Source: Natronosalvus hydrolyticus
GTDB lineage: Archaea > Halobacteriota > Halobacteria > Halobacteriales > Natrialbaceae
Reading direction: 5' to 3'
Assembly (NCBI GenBank): GCA_025517525.1
Contig: JAOPJZ010000002.1
Location: 186,001-250,000 of the forward strand
Length of the DNA: 64,000 nt
Below are positions 44,452-53,037 of the stretch, piece by piece. The translations under genes were made by a program, and so were the position numbers. Positions within the stretch are counted from its first letter, which is position 1. Every line of letters begins with the position of its first letter. Below the pieces are notes generated by a model, which was given only the letters and a program-made list of their open reading frames with translations, made no database searches and was not told the origin of the DNA.

Positions 44452-45009
44452 GTGATTACTGAATCAACGATCCCGCTGCTGACCGCCGAGCTGTTCCCTA
44501 ACGGTATCTCCAGATATGCCGTGGGTGGCCTGCTGGTCGGTCTCGGGGCCGTCGTCATCTACGTCGGAACGGGCATCGCCGCCGGGGCGAGCACGTTCCT
44601 CGAGTCCACGCTCTCGTACGTTTCCGACCAGTCTCGGTTCCAGCGCTATCGCTCGTCTCGAGACTGGCGGATCGTCTTCACCCTCGGCATCATCATGGGG
44701 GCGATGGTCTACGCGCTCACGTTCCAGTCAGGCGTGGTTTCGAGTTCACTCTATCAACCGGGTTCGACCGGCGACGTGTTCGAACTCGGCGGGTTCACGT
44801 TCTGGCTCACCGACGTCCAGCCTTGGCGGCTGTTCCTGGGCGGGATCCTCGTCGGGATCGGCACGCGAATCGGGAAGGGCTGTACCTCTGGACACGGCGT
44901 GTGTGGCGTTGGCTCGGCCTCAAAGACATCGATCGTCGGCGTGATGACGTTCCTCGCCGTCGCGATCGGTACGGCTCAGATCGTCATGGCTCTGGGGGTG
45001 TCACCATGA
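44452..45009 (+). CDS. YeeE/YedE family sulfur transport membrane protein (first half)
   Basis: A 185-residue membrane protein with about four to five spans and the family cysteine motif GKGCTSGHGVCGVG (Cys 144, 151), which relays thiosulfate or persulfide sulfur in characterised TsuA relatives. The start is GTG at 44452, 11 bases after the stop of the MBL gene. Its stop overlaps the next gene by four bases (ATGA). In bacterial TsuA the two halves are one polypeptide, so here the transporter is split. Confidence 0.88.
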   Translation: MITESTIPLLTAELFPNGISRYAVGGLLVGLGAVVIYVGTGIAAGASTFLESTLSYVSDQSRFQRYRSSRDWRIVFTLGIIMGAMVYALTFQSGVVSSSLYQPGSTGDVFELGGFTFWLTDVQPWRLFLGGILVGIGTRIGKGCTSGHGVCGVGSASKTSIVGVMTFLAVAIGTAQIVMALGVSP

Positions 45010-45473
45010 GCGGCGAGCCAGGGGGACGCCATCCCGCGTTCATGCCACTCATCTTCGTCGGTGGCCTGATCTTCGGCTTCGGCCTCGGCTTCAGTCACAT
45101 GGCTAGACCCGAGGTCGTCCTCGAGTTCCTGCAGTTCACCGATTTCGGTCTGCTGTTCGTCATGTTCGGGGCGGCCATCGTGACGGGGCTGGCGTTCGCC
45201 ATCGTTCCACGCCTTCGTGACAGAGCTCCCCTCACTGGCGACACGTACGGCCGTCGACTCAAGTCATTCGACAAGAACGTGCTGATCGGTGGCTCGATCT
45301 TCGGGGTTGGCTGGGGCCTTTCGGGCATCTGCCCAGGTGCCGCCTACGCCAGTCTCGGTATCGGTAACCTGACCATCCTCTGGGCGCTCGCGGGGATGTT
45401 CGTTGGCGCGTATCTGCAGGGGGTCTGGCGAAGTCAACAGGCCAGTGCGGCATCTGTGGCAAACGCCGATTGA
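45006..45473 (+). CDS. YeeE/YedE family sulfur transport membrane protein (second half)
   Basis: A 155-residue partner of the preceding gene with four spans and the second half-signature GWGLSGICPGAAYASLG (Cys 109). It aligns with the C-terminal half of full-length YeeE/TsuA. Translationally coupled through ATGA overlap with the first half. The pair would form one thiosulfate-type importer feeding sulfur to the rhodanese-MBL and the TusA/DsrE relay encoded on the other strand. Confidence 0.88.
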   Translation: MSGEPGGRHPAFMPLIFVGGLIFGFGLGFSHMARPEVVLEFLQFTDFGLLFVMFGAAIVTGLAFAIVPRLRDRAPLTGDTYGRRLKSFDKNVLIGGSIFGVGWGLSGICPGAAYASLGIGNLTILWALAGMFVGAYLQGVWRSQQASAASVANAD

Positions 45474-45636
45474 ACGACGATTTTCCCAGTAGCCATCCTG
45501 ATTTCCCCAGTGAAGCTCCCCTCGGGCGAACGGTTTCGAGCATTTTCCGTCCGAACGAGTAGCGACTCTTGTGACCTCCTCGAGCGACCGACGCTTGTGG
45601 GGGAACACTTTGTAGGTCCATCGAGAATACTCGCGT

Positions 45637-46185
45637 ATGTCCAGTCACGACACAGGCACGGTGACGATACTTGTCCCACACGACGGCTCGGATCCTGCAC
45701 AGGCGGCATTCGAGTACGCCATCGAGACGTTCCCCGGAGCCGACCTCGTCCTTTTTCACGCTATCGACCCGTTTGACTTGCCACACGCCACCGACGAACG
45801 AACGCCGCTAACCGATAGGTGGCTCGAGGTCCAGCACGCTCGCGCAACCGACCTTTTCGAGGCAGCGATTGCGGACTTACCGGTGGATGTCGTCCGTGAA
45901 TCGGAATCTGAGGGGGGCGATGCAGTGTCGAGTGGCGAGGGGCGTGAAGAATCGACAGCCAGTACACCGCCGAACCGGCGATACGAACTCGAGTCGAACT
46001 CGGTTGAGACGGCGACGTCGGTAGGCTCACCTGCACAGTCGATCGTCGCCTACGTCGACGACAACGACATCGACCAGGTGGTGCTCGGGAGTCGGGGTCG
46101 AGGCGGCGTGCCAGCTCCGCAGATCGGGAGTACGGCCGAAATCGTCGTCAAACGGGTTGCGGTTCCGGTCACAGTCGTTCGATGA
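45637..46185 (+). CDS. universal stress protein with acidic linker
   Basis: A 182-residue Usp with start TVTILVPHDGSDPAQAAFEY and nucleotide loop GSRGRGGVPAPQIGSTAEIV, separated by an unusually long Ser/Glu/Arg-rich disordered insert (about 95-135) not seen in the other Usp proteins of the window. The insert may be a haloadaptive surface loop or regulatory segment. It follows the YeeE genes on the same strand after 163 bases but probably has its own promoter. Confidence 0.85.
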   Translation: MSSHDTGTVTILVPHDGSDPAQAAFEYAIETFPGADLVLFHAIDPFDLPHATDERTPLTDRWLEVQHARATDLFEAAIADLPVDVVRESESEGGDAVSSGEGREESTASTPPNRRYELESNSVETATSVGSPAQSIVAYVDDNDIDQVVLGSRGRGGVPAPQIGSTAEIVVKRVAVPVTVVR

Positions 46186-46841
46186 GGATGCCATACTCTG
46201 CCTGAACTGCCGTTTGATGGGCGGAGAATAATGTGTGCACTCTGAACCTCATCACTGTACTCTCTAATGATCCATAATATAGAAGACACTAAAGCAAAAA
46301 TATTTGGAATAGTATACTTTGTCTGTAATCGAAGGCCGTTATATAACTTCGGCCATAGGCGATAGGTAAACGCTGAGAGCCCAAATCTCGTATCTTGTAA
46401 GTATGTGACCTCTCCTTTGGCACGTATTGGTGAATTTAGATTTGCTTAACAAATAAGGCTGTAAATCAAAGATATTTGCCTATTCTCTTCGGGGGATTAA
46501 CCTCTATACGTTCAAAAACGTTTGGAATGTTCAATTCTTTAAAACCTACCCGCGACATAGGGTTTCGATCTCATCCACCTTTATCTCAGATATATGGGTA
46601 CTATTTGATATTGGTAGTATTGCGTTTCATTGGTGCGAAATTGGTCCACACTTTATTCACAGCCAAGGGGTGACGTGTTGCGTTTCCTCATCGAGGAGCG
46701 CCACTGGGACCGCATCGGGACGTCCACCGAACGGCCACATACATTCGAATCCGTTTAGGGTTCGGAGACCGTACACCAGCGTAATGAACACGAACGCGAT
46801 CGACGACCGCCAAACCGGGCGCTCGAGGCAGGTGAGAACCG
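46186..46841. other. 656-base AT-rich region before the P-type ATPase
   Basis: Bases 46200-46670 are far lower in GC than flanking genes and contain no gene-like frame. From about 46674 composition returns to normal; a 60-residue minus-strand frame there is described separately. This sharp change marks either an insertion scar or a long regulatory region of the ATPase. Confidence 0.4.
46674..46831 (-). pseudogene. possible 3' fragment of a membrane protein
   Basis: The minus strand reads an open, haloarchaeal-like segment with one hydrophobic stretch (SSIAFVFITLVYGLRTL) followed by FECMWPFGGRPDAVPV and a stop at the AT-rich boundary. No start codon lies at a sensible place. It may be a gene remnant cut by the AT-rich segment, or chance. 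Confidence 0.25.
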
Positions 46842-49622
46842 ATGGGTAGCGCCCAAGGAGGCGAAGTCGACCGCTGTGCATTTTGTGGGCGCCCCTGTCC
46901 AGATTCTGCGGGCGAATTGTGCCTCGAGGGCGGTGAGCAGGTCTGCTCGAGTGGCTGTCAGAGCCTGTACAATACGCTTGGAGCGTTGGCCGATGGTCCC
47001 CCTCCCGCAATTCCTGGTCCCGAAAAGGGATCAACGGGCATACCCGAGGGGGAACCTACGCGTGGCATAGACGAAGCGAAACCGGTGGATACCGATCCCG
47101 CGGTGGATGGAGAGCCCTCGGTCGAGGGAACAACTGGACAGGTCGATACACAAGAGTCAACCGCGTCCATCGAACTCGAACCGGAGGCCGAATCGACACG
47201 TAACGAGGAGGGCGAAGTGCATCCTCACGCCGATCCCGAAAGCCACCCAGAGCCGATCCAGACCTTCCTTCGTGTCGACGGCATGCACGCTGTCACCTGT
47301 GAGCAGTACCTCGAGTCCGTTGCGTGCGAGCAAGACGGTGTCTTCGATGCCGAGGCGAGTTACGTCACGGAGTCGATTCGTGTCGACCACGACCCGGCAC
47401 AGCTTCCGAAATCCGACCTCGAGGATGCTCTGAGTCGACTTGGATACACCGCCTATCTCCGCGACACCGTGACGGAATCGTCGAAAACGGACGAGAACAC
47501 CGTTCGACGAGTCGTCGGACCCGAAAACAGGCCGAACCCGAACGAGTCCACAAGTACGACTCGGCGCGCTCGGGAGATGTCGGGGATTCGGAAACGACGG
47601 TCGGACGACGCGATGGACATGCGGTACATCCTCAGCGTCGTCTTCGGTTCGTTTTTGTTGATACCCTATATTACGGTTCTCTATCCTGCGCACCTGGCGG
47701 AACTGTATCCTGCTGGCCCGCTCGAGGGGTTCACGGTACTTTTCACCGATGGTGGCGTGTTGTTCTCTCGCGTCTACTTCGTGCTCACCGGTATCGTCCT
47801 CTACTTCGCTGGGATGCCCGTCTTGCGGGGTGCCTACATCAGTCTCAAGCTTCGCCAGCCGAACACCGACTTACTCGCTGCGCTGGCTATCGTCAGCGCG
47901 TATCTCTACAGTTCACTCGCCGTCGTCGTCGGCAACAGCGGCCATATCTACTACGATTTCGTGTTGGCTATCGCAGCGATCGTGACCGGCGGCATCCTGT
48001 ACGAATCATCAGTCAAACAGAAGGCCCTCGACAGACTCACCGAACTCACTGTTTCCCAGGTTGACAGTGCTCACCGATTAGCCGATGACGGTTCGACCGA
48101 AACCGTCGACGTCGGTGAACTCGAGCCCGACGACCGAATCCTCGTCAAACAGGGAGAACGAATTCCAGTCGACGGCGAACTGGCCGAGGGTAGCTGTACG
48201 GTCGACGAGGCGATCATTACTGGCGAGTCAGTCCCAATTATCAAAGAACCTGGCGACGATGTCGTCGGCGGTTCGATCGTCACCACCGATGCCGCAATCG
48301 TCCGCGTCGGGCCAACCGCAAAGAGTAGTATCGATCGACTGACGACGACGGTGTGGCAACTCCAGAGTGCCACGCACGGCGTCCAGCGACGTGCCGACCG
48401 TCTCGCTGGTCGACTGCTGACCCCAATCGTCGGTTTTGCCGTACTCGGCGGTGTCGGGACGTTGGTGTTGAGCGGCAGTGTTGGTACCGCAATCCTCAGC
48501 TTTCTCGCCGTCTTCATGATCGCCTCGCCCTGGTTGCTCGGCTTTGCGACGCCGCTCTCGATTGCGACGACCCTCGAGGAAGCTCTCGAGCGCGGCATCG
48601 TCATCTTTGATGAGACGGTATTCGAACGGTTACGGGCGGTTGATACTGTCGTGTTCGACAAGACGGGAACGCTCACTCGCGGACAGATGACCGTCCTCTC
48701 CGCAGACGCACCGCAACCGCTTCTCGAAGCAGCAGGGCGCCTCGAGCAACGAGCTGCCCACCCGGCCGCCGACGCCATCGCTCGAGCGTACGGGCCGGGT
48801 ACGACAGACGCGAACACAACGGCATCGGACGGGAACCCACCCCAATCCGATGGTGGGGAACCTCGCTCGGAGTCGGTAGCGATCGAAGACGTGTCGGGCT
48901 TTCGAAGCTATTCAAACGGCGTCAGCGGGACCGTCGACGGCGACGAAATCCTCGTGGGCCATCCGGACCTGTTCATCGACCAGGGCTGGGAACTCGAGGA
49001 TGACCTTGAACGACAGGTCAAAGCCGAAAGAGGGGCCGGTCGACTGCCGGTCGTCGTCGGGCAGAACGGACGTGCTCGTGGCCTCGTCGTCGTCGGAGAC
49101 CAACCGCGAGCGAACTGGGAAAACACTATCAAGCGTCTCAGCACTCGTGGTATGAATGTGATCGTTCTCACCGGTGACGAGCGGGCGGCGACTGAACCGT
49201 TTGCCAGCCATCCGGACGTTTCGAGGGTGTTTGCTGGGGTTCCTCCCGAGGGCAAGGTTGCAGCGATGAGAAAACTCGGTACGGATTCCACCGTTGCGAT
49301 GGTCGGTGATGGCACGAACGACGCGCCGGCGCTGGCGGAGGCGGCACTGGGCATCTCACTCGGTGGCGGGACGGATCTGGCATCGGATGCGTCCGACATT
49401 ACGGTTGCCGAGGACGATCTGACGGCAATCGAAACAGCGTTCGACCTCGCCGAGGGCGCTCATCAGCGTGTCGAACAGAACAATCGCCTTGCGTTCGTCT
49501 ACAATGGCATCGCGATTCCGGTCGCGTTGTTGGGCGTGTTGAACCCACTGTTCATCATCGGTGCAACGGCTATCGGTGCGGGAGCGCTCGGCATCAATTC
49601 GATGCGTTCGTTGCTCGAGTGA
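46842..49622 (+). CDS. P1B-type heavy-metal ATPase with altered metal-binding motifs
   Basis: This 926-residue ATPase has an N-terminal cysteine domain (CAFCGRPC...CSSGC; Cys 12, 15, 19, 27, 35, 39) resembling the CcoI/FixI-type metal domain, then an acidic linker. An HMA-like domain follows in which the first CxxC cysteine is lost (GMHAVTC, Cys 153 only). Eight spans are likely. The transmembrane CPC motif reads S562-P563-W564. The phosphorylation site D606 in DKTGTLTRG and the GDGTNDAPAL hinge are intact, so it should be an active pump. The transported metal is uncertain because the usual CPC ligands are missing. Confidence 0.88.
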   Translation: MGSAQGGEVDRCAFCGRPCPDSAGELCLEGGEQVCSSGCQSLYNTLGALADGPPPAIPGPEKGSTGIPEGEPTRGIDEAKPVDTDPAVDGEPSVEGTTGQVDTQESTASIELEPEAESTRNEEGEVHPHADPESHPEPIQTFLRVDGMHAVTCEQYLESVACEQDGVFDAEASYVTESIRVDHDPAQLPKSDLEDALSRLGYTAYLRDTVTESSKTDENTVRRVVGPENRPNPNESTSTTRRAREMSGIRKRRSDDAMDMRYILSVVFGSFLLIPYITVLYPAHLAELYPAGPLEGFTVLFTDGGVLFSRVYFVLTGIVLYFAGMPVLRGAYISLKLRQPNTDLLAALAIVSAYLYSSLAVVVGNSGHIYYDFVLAIAAIVTGGILYESSVKQKALDRLTELTVSQVDSAHRLADDGSTETVDVGELEPDDRILVKQGERIPVDGELAEGSCTVDEAIITGESVPIIKEPGDDVVGGSIVTTDAAIVRVGPTAKSSIDRLTTTVWQLQSATHGVQRRADRLAGRLLTPIVGFAVLGGVGTLVLSGSVGTAILSFLAVFMIASPWLLGFATPLSIATTLEEALERGIVIFDETVFERLRAVDTVVFDKTGTLTRGQMTVLSADAPQPLLEAAGRLEQRAAHPAADAIARAYGPGTTDANTTASDGNPPQSDGGEPRSESVAIEDVSGFRSYSNGVSGTVDGDEILVGHPDLFIDQGWELEDDLERQVKAERGAGRLPVVVGQNGRARGLVVVGDQPRANWENTIKRLSTRGMNVIVLTGDERAATEPFASHPDVSRVFAGVPPEGKVAAMRKLGTDSTVAMVGDGTNDAPALAEAALGISLGGGTDLASDASDITVAEDDLTAIETAFDLAEGAHQRVEQNNRLAFVYNGIAIPVALLGVLNPLFIIGATAIGAGALGINSMRSLLE

Positions 49623-50013
49623 CATGATCCCCCTGTACCTTTTTACCGCTAATAGCCAATATCGGGGCGGCAATCACCGGTAAGGGATGACAGTAAACCG
49701 TACGAGTCGCAGTTTGCAGTGGTTTCGATGGGGAATGCTGGTACAGTTTACTGTCGAAAACACATCACATAGTTGTAGATGGAAAAATTACAATGCAGTT
49801 CAATGAAACATAACACCGGCCGAACGATGGCTACCATAACAAAGGTACATGTGTTATGTGTCAGGTGAGGAGTGACATTCGCCTCCGCTAGCGGGGATAT
49901 CGGCGAGTGAGGAAAGGCGGATTTCTCGAATCTCGCTGCCTGTTTTCACTGCGTAAACGAGTGGCACCGGCTGTTTCCGTTTTATTTTTCGTTTACCACG
50001 GTGGTGTCGGGGA
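49623..50013. other. intergenic region with long inverted repeat
   Basis: 391 bases without a gene. ACATAACAC (49808-49816) and GTGTTATGT (49851-49859) form a 9-bp inverted pair 34 bases apart. The remainder is mixed-GC text. Confidence 0.4.
49808..49859. repeat. 9-bp inverted repeat downstream of the ATPase gene
   Basis: ACATAACAC...GTGTTATGT, perfect arms, 34-base loop. Role unknown. Confidence 0.45.
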
Positions 50014-50361
50014 CTACAGATCCCCTTTCGACTCCCAGATGGCGATCATGAGATCGGCAAATACTGAGGCGCGCATCGAATACTCGCCGTCCATCGTATC
50101 GGCATCGACGGATTCGATGTTCGCCACGAACTCCTTGTCATAACTCATCTCTCTTAGCGTTTCACGTACGTCAAAGGAGAGTTTTCCTTCCGCATCGGTA
50201 TCGAGCCAGGAAACCGACCGCTGTTGCTCATCGTACTCGAGAACGTAGGTTTCACCGCCGATCAACTCACAAATACCGTCCAGTGACCCGATTTCGATCC
50301 ATCCGTCGTCTGTCTCGAGGAACAACACACCATCTCGAACGTCGGTTTCGTAACGCTTCAT
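50014..50361 (-). CDS. small soluble protein of unknown function
   Basis: A 115-residue acidic protein, MKRYETDVRDGVLFLETDDG at the start, with beta-rich N-terminal half (EIGSLDGICELIGGETYVLEYD) and a C-terminal helix ending MIAIWESKGDL. The start at 50361 is chosen because upstream residues are not protein-like. It is next to the sugar cluster on the opposite strand. No family is recognised. Confidence 0.6.
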   Translation of the reverse strand: MKRYETDVRDGVLFLETDDGWIEIGSLDGICELIGGETYVLEYDEQQRSVSWLDTDAEGKLSFDVRETLREMSYDKEFVANIESVDADTMDGEYSMRASVFADLMIAIWESKGDL

Positions 50362-50657
50362 ACCAGTGGCAAATAGCCCGAACGCATTAACCGTTCTGTC
50401 ACTGACCGCTAGCGAGGCGGTGAAGTGGTCATTTTGACTCAGCGCAGTGGGGCTGAGACATTTCGTCGGTTCCTGCACCGCTACGTTTCCCTCTGGAGAA
50501 CAAAATTACTTTTTGGGCCACCAGACCCGCGTCCTGTATTGCACGGAACTACAGTCAATCGGTTGTTGTGCCCGGTCTACTGTGTACTGCCGTATTTGCT
50601 GGAAGGCGGCTCAAGAGGCGCTCGCTACTGGTTCTGCGCATCTGCAGGTTTGCGCCG

Positions 50658-50879
50658 TCACTGGAATGGCCTGCAGGGATTATTGCCATGTCGACACATA
50701 CCATCGATTTCCTGCAGTAAACGAGACGGCACCTCGATTAGCGCCGAGATGGCTGTGAACGCAACTCTAAGGCTGTATAACAGCTGAAGAACCCCGTAAT
50801 CTATTGCCTGGAACGCGTTGATTCGAACAATCAGCTGTTTACTGGTGGTAGACGGCTTGTTACCGTCGTATTCGGTCAA
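50658..50879 (-). pseudogene. possible IclR-type wHTH remnant
   Basis: A 73-residue minus-strand frame reads TSKQLIVRINAFQAIDYG... and TAISALIEVPSRLLQEIDG, which resembles the N-terminal winged helix of haloarchaeal IclR regulators. Several residues and the whole effector domain are lost. The position beside a sugar-type dehydrogenase cluster suits an IclR regulator. The match is weak and judged by eye. Confidence 0.3.
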
Positions 50880-50881
50880 AG

Positions 50882-50889
50882 TTTAAGTA
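50882..50889 (+). promoter_or_regulatory. TATA-like box of the first Gfo/Idh/MocA gene
   Basis: TTTAAGTA lies 24-31 bases upstream of the ATG at 50913, leaderless spacing. Confidence 0.5.
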
Positions 50890-50912
50890 CGAGACACCCC
50901 CACTAAGAGTAG

Positions 50913-51806
50913 ATGGTTGATATTGGTATCGTCGGATTAGATACGAGTCACGGCGAATCTTTCGCCAAGCGCTTGGCAAGCCACGAGGAAGCTACGCTCA
51001 GTGCCGTCTGGGACGGCGGCAGTGTTCGAGACGAATCGTATACCCAGTCGATTTGTGACCAGTATGCAGCGCGTCAGTATGCCGACCCGCACGAGATGAT
51101 TGGTGACGTCGATGGCGTCATGATACTTACGGTAGATTGGGAGACACACCGAACCCTCGCCGTACCGTTTCTCGAGGCCGGAATACCGACGTTGATAGAC
51201 AAGCCGATTGCCGGTTCAAAGGAGGACATACTGGCTATTGGGCAAGCAGCCACCGAAACCCCGCTCTTTGGAGGTTCTGCGGTACCCTATCACTCGGCCG
51301 TAGCGACGTTCGAGCCTGACTGCTCGAGTCGGGCGCTCTACTGTGTCGGCTACGATGATCCGTTCTATTATGGCTCGCATCTGGTCGATACCGTTTGCCG
51401 AATCGTCGACAGCGATTGGGCGACGGTCTCACCGGCGAACGATCCTGGCCGAACCGTCGAAATCGTCTTCACCGACGGTACGTATGTCACCGTTCGACTC
51501 GACAGTCCCGGGACGAAAAAGCAGTTTAGTTTCCTCAGCGTCGGCAACCAGACGTCGGCCGTCGAGGTCGGGAGCGAACCATCGGACATGGAAGACATGT
51601 ATCGCTCCTATCTCGACGCCTATCTCGAGGTCATCGAAACACGGTCGACGGTAGCAGGAAAGCGGATCCTCGATGCTGCCTCCCTATTGCTGGGCATCGA
51701 CGCTGCGCTCGAGTACGGACAACCGATTACTCCAAACTCCAGAGCGCTTGCCGAACACGTCGTCAAAGGCGACGCGTTTCTCGAGGCCTATAGCCCATAC
51801 TACTAA
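50913..51806 (+). CDS. Gfo/Idh/MocA family oxidoreductase with GLDTSH N-terminus
   Basis: A 297-residue NAD(P)-dependent oxidoreductase. The Rossmann start is IGIVGLDTSHGESFA, an unusual variant of GxGxxG found in a subgroup of the family. DKP (96-98) replaces the usual EKP. The C-terminal beta-sheet domain is short. It probably oxidises or reduces a sugar or cyclitol hydroxyl. It is first in a set of co-directional genes (51-54.7 kb), 65 bases before the second dehydrogenase, and has its own TATA-like box. Confidence 0.88.
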   Translation: MVDIGIVGLDTSHGESFAKRLASHEEATLSAVWDGGSVRDESYTQSICDQYAARQYADPHEMIGDVDGVMILTVDWETHRTLAVPFLEAGIPTLIDKPIAGSKEDILAIGQAATETPLFGGSAVPYHSAVATFEPDCSSRALYCVGYDDPFYYGSHLVDTVCRIVDSDWATVSPANDPGRTVEIVFTDGTYVTVRLDSPGTKKQFSFLSVGNQTSAVEVGSEPSDMEDMYRSYLDAYLEVIETRSTVAGKRILDAASLLLGIDAALEYGQPITPNSRALAEHVVKGDAFLEAYSPYY

Positions 51807-51871
51807 CCGCGTTTGGGGAAGTCACTTGTTCGTCCCATCGATTTATTATGTCCGTCTACAACATTCAACAC

Positions 51872-52939
51872 ATGCCTCCATTACTGATCGGTATCGTCGG
51901 CGCGGGTAATATCGGCCGGATTCACGCCAGGGCTATCGAATCGCTCGGCGAATCCATCACGGCCGTTGCCGACATCGACCCAGCGAGCCGAGAGTCGTTT
52001 GCGAACGAGTTTGACGTTGCCAGTACGTACGACGACTATCGGACGATGCTCGATGCGGAACCCCTCGATCTGGTGATCGTCGCCGTTCCGAACTCCTTAC
52101 ACGCCGAGTGTGCAATCGCAGTTCTCGAGGCAGATGTCGACGCATTCGTCGAAAAGCCACTTGCCCATACGCTCGAAGATGCGGAACGCCTCGCTGCCGT
52201 GGAAGCCGAGAGTGCGGGACGCGTCTTCGTGGGGTTCGTCAGAGCGTTCGAACCGTGGGTCGATGAGATTCGTTCGGCCATCGACGCAGGGGAACTGGGC
52301 GAGGTCTACGACATCGATGCAACGTTCGTTCGTCGGCGGGGGATCCCACAACTCGGTAGCTGGTTCACCCGGAAGGACGTTTCCGGCGGCGGTGCAGTGA
52401 TTGACATCGGCGTTCACGTGGTTCACCTGGCGTTGCACCTGCTCGATTTTCCGGAAGTCGAGACCGTGTCGGCGATGACTGGCAGTCACTTCGGATCGAA
52501 GGCGGAGTACACCTATCTGAACATGTGGGGTGGTGCACCGGTCGACGACGGCGCCTTCGATGTCGATGACTACGCGAGAGCCCTGGTTCGAACTGCTGAC
52601 GGAGTGACGCTTCACCTCCATCTGGCGTGGGCGTCGAACGGTGAATCGAATCAGTCCTTGCGGATCTACGGGGACCGTGCTGGAGCCACGATAGACGGTG
52701 CCGGTAGTACCCAGCGTGCGACGTTATACTCGACCAGAGGTGACGGACTTACTGACACCGAATTGCACCTTCCAGACTCCGATCGATTTAACGAACAATG
52801 GGAGTACGTCCTCGCAGTTACCCGGGGCGACGTGGAACCGAGCCACAACACGCTCGAGGAAGGACTCGCCGTACAGCGAGTCGTCGATGCAATTTACGAA
52901 AGTGCCGAAACGAAACGGGAGGTCGTGCTGACCGAGTAG
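51872..52939 (+). CDS. Gfo/Idh/MocA family oxidoreductase
   Basis: A 355-residue canonical member. The GAGNIGRIHARAI motif (10-22) binds NAD(P). EKP (94-96) contains the conserved Lys of the catalytic triad. A catalytic His region lies in GGGAVIDIGVHVVHLALHLL, and the C-terminal domain binds substrate. Related enzymes act on myo-inositol, glucose or N-acetylhexosamines. An ATG 24 bases earlier (51848) is also possible. Pairing of two different family members suggests a two-step redox sequence on one substrate. Confidence 0.9.
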   Translation: MPPLLIGIVGAGNIGRIHARAIESLGESITAVADIDPASRESFANEFDVASTYDDYRTMLDAEPLDLVIVAVPNSLHAECAIAVLEADVDAFVEKPLAHTLEDAERLAAVEAESAGRVFVGFVRAFEPWVDEIRSAIDAGELGEVYDIDATFVRRRGIPQLGSWFTRKDVSGGGAVIDIGVHVVHLALHLLDFPEVETVSAMTGSHFGSKAEYTYLNMWGGAPVDDGAFDVDDYARALVRTADGVTLHLHLAWASNGESNQSLRIYGDRAGATIDGAGSTQRATLYSTRGDGLTDTELHLPDSDRFNEQWEYVLAVTRGDVEPSHNTLEEGLAVQRVVDAIYESAETKREVVLTE

Positions 52940-53005
52940 GTGTCGTGTCATCCGTTTTCTACCGTTTCAGAAGTCACCGATCCTCAGCCTATTTGGCGTC
53001 ACAAT

Positions 53006-53013
53006 GTTTATGA
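53006..53013 (+). promoter_or_regulatory. TATA-like box of the amidohydrolase fusion gene
   Basis: GTTTATGA lies 25-32 bases before the GTG at 53038, compatible with leaderless transcription from a GTG start. Confidence 0.4.
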
Positions 53014-53037
53014 GTGCATTCCGCCTCTCAATGAGAT

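Larger units (their letters stand above)
50362..50912. other. 551-base region with possible degraded IclR regulator
   Basis: No intact gene. A minus-strand remnant (50658-50879) and the promoter of the first dehydrogenase gene are described separately. The rest is mixed-GC text without gene features. Confidence 0.4.
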
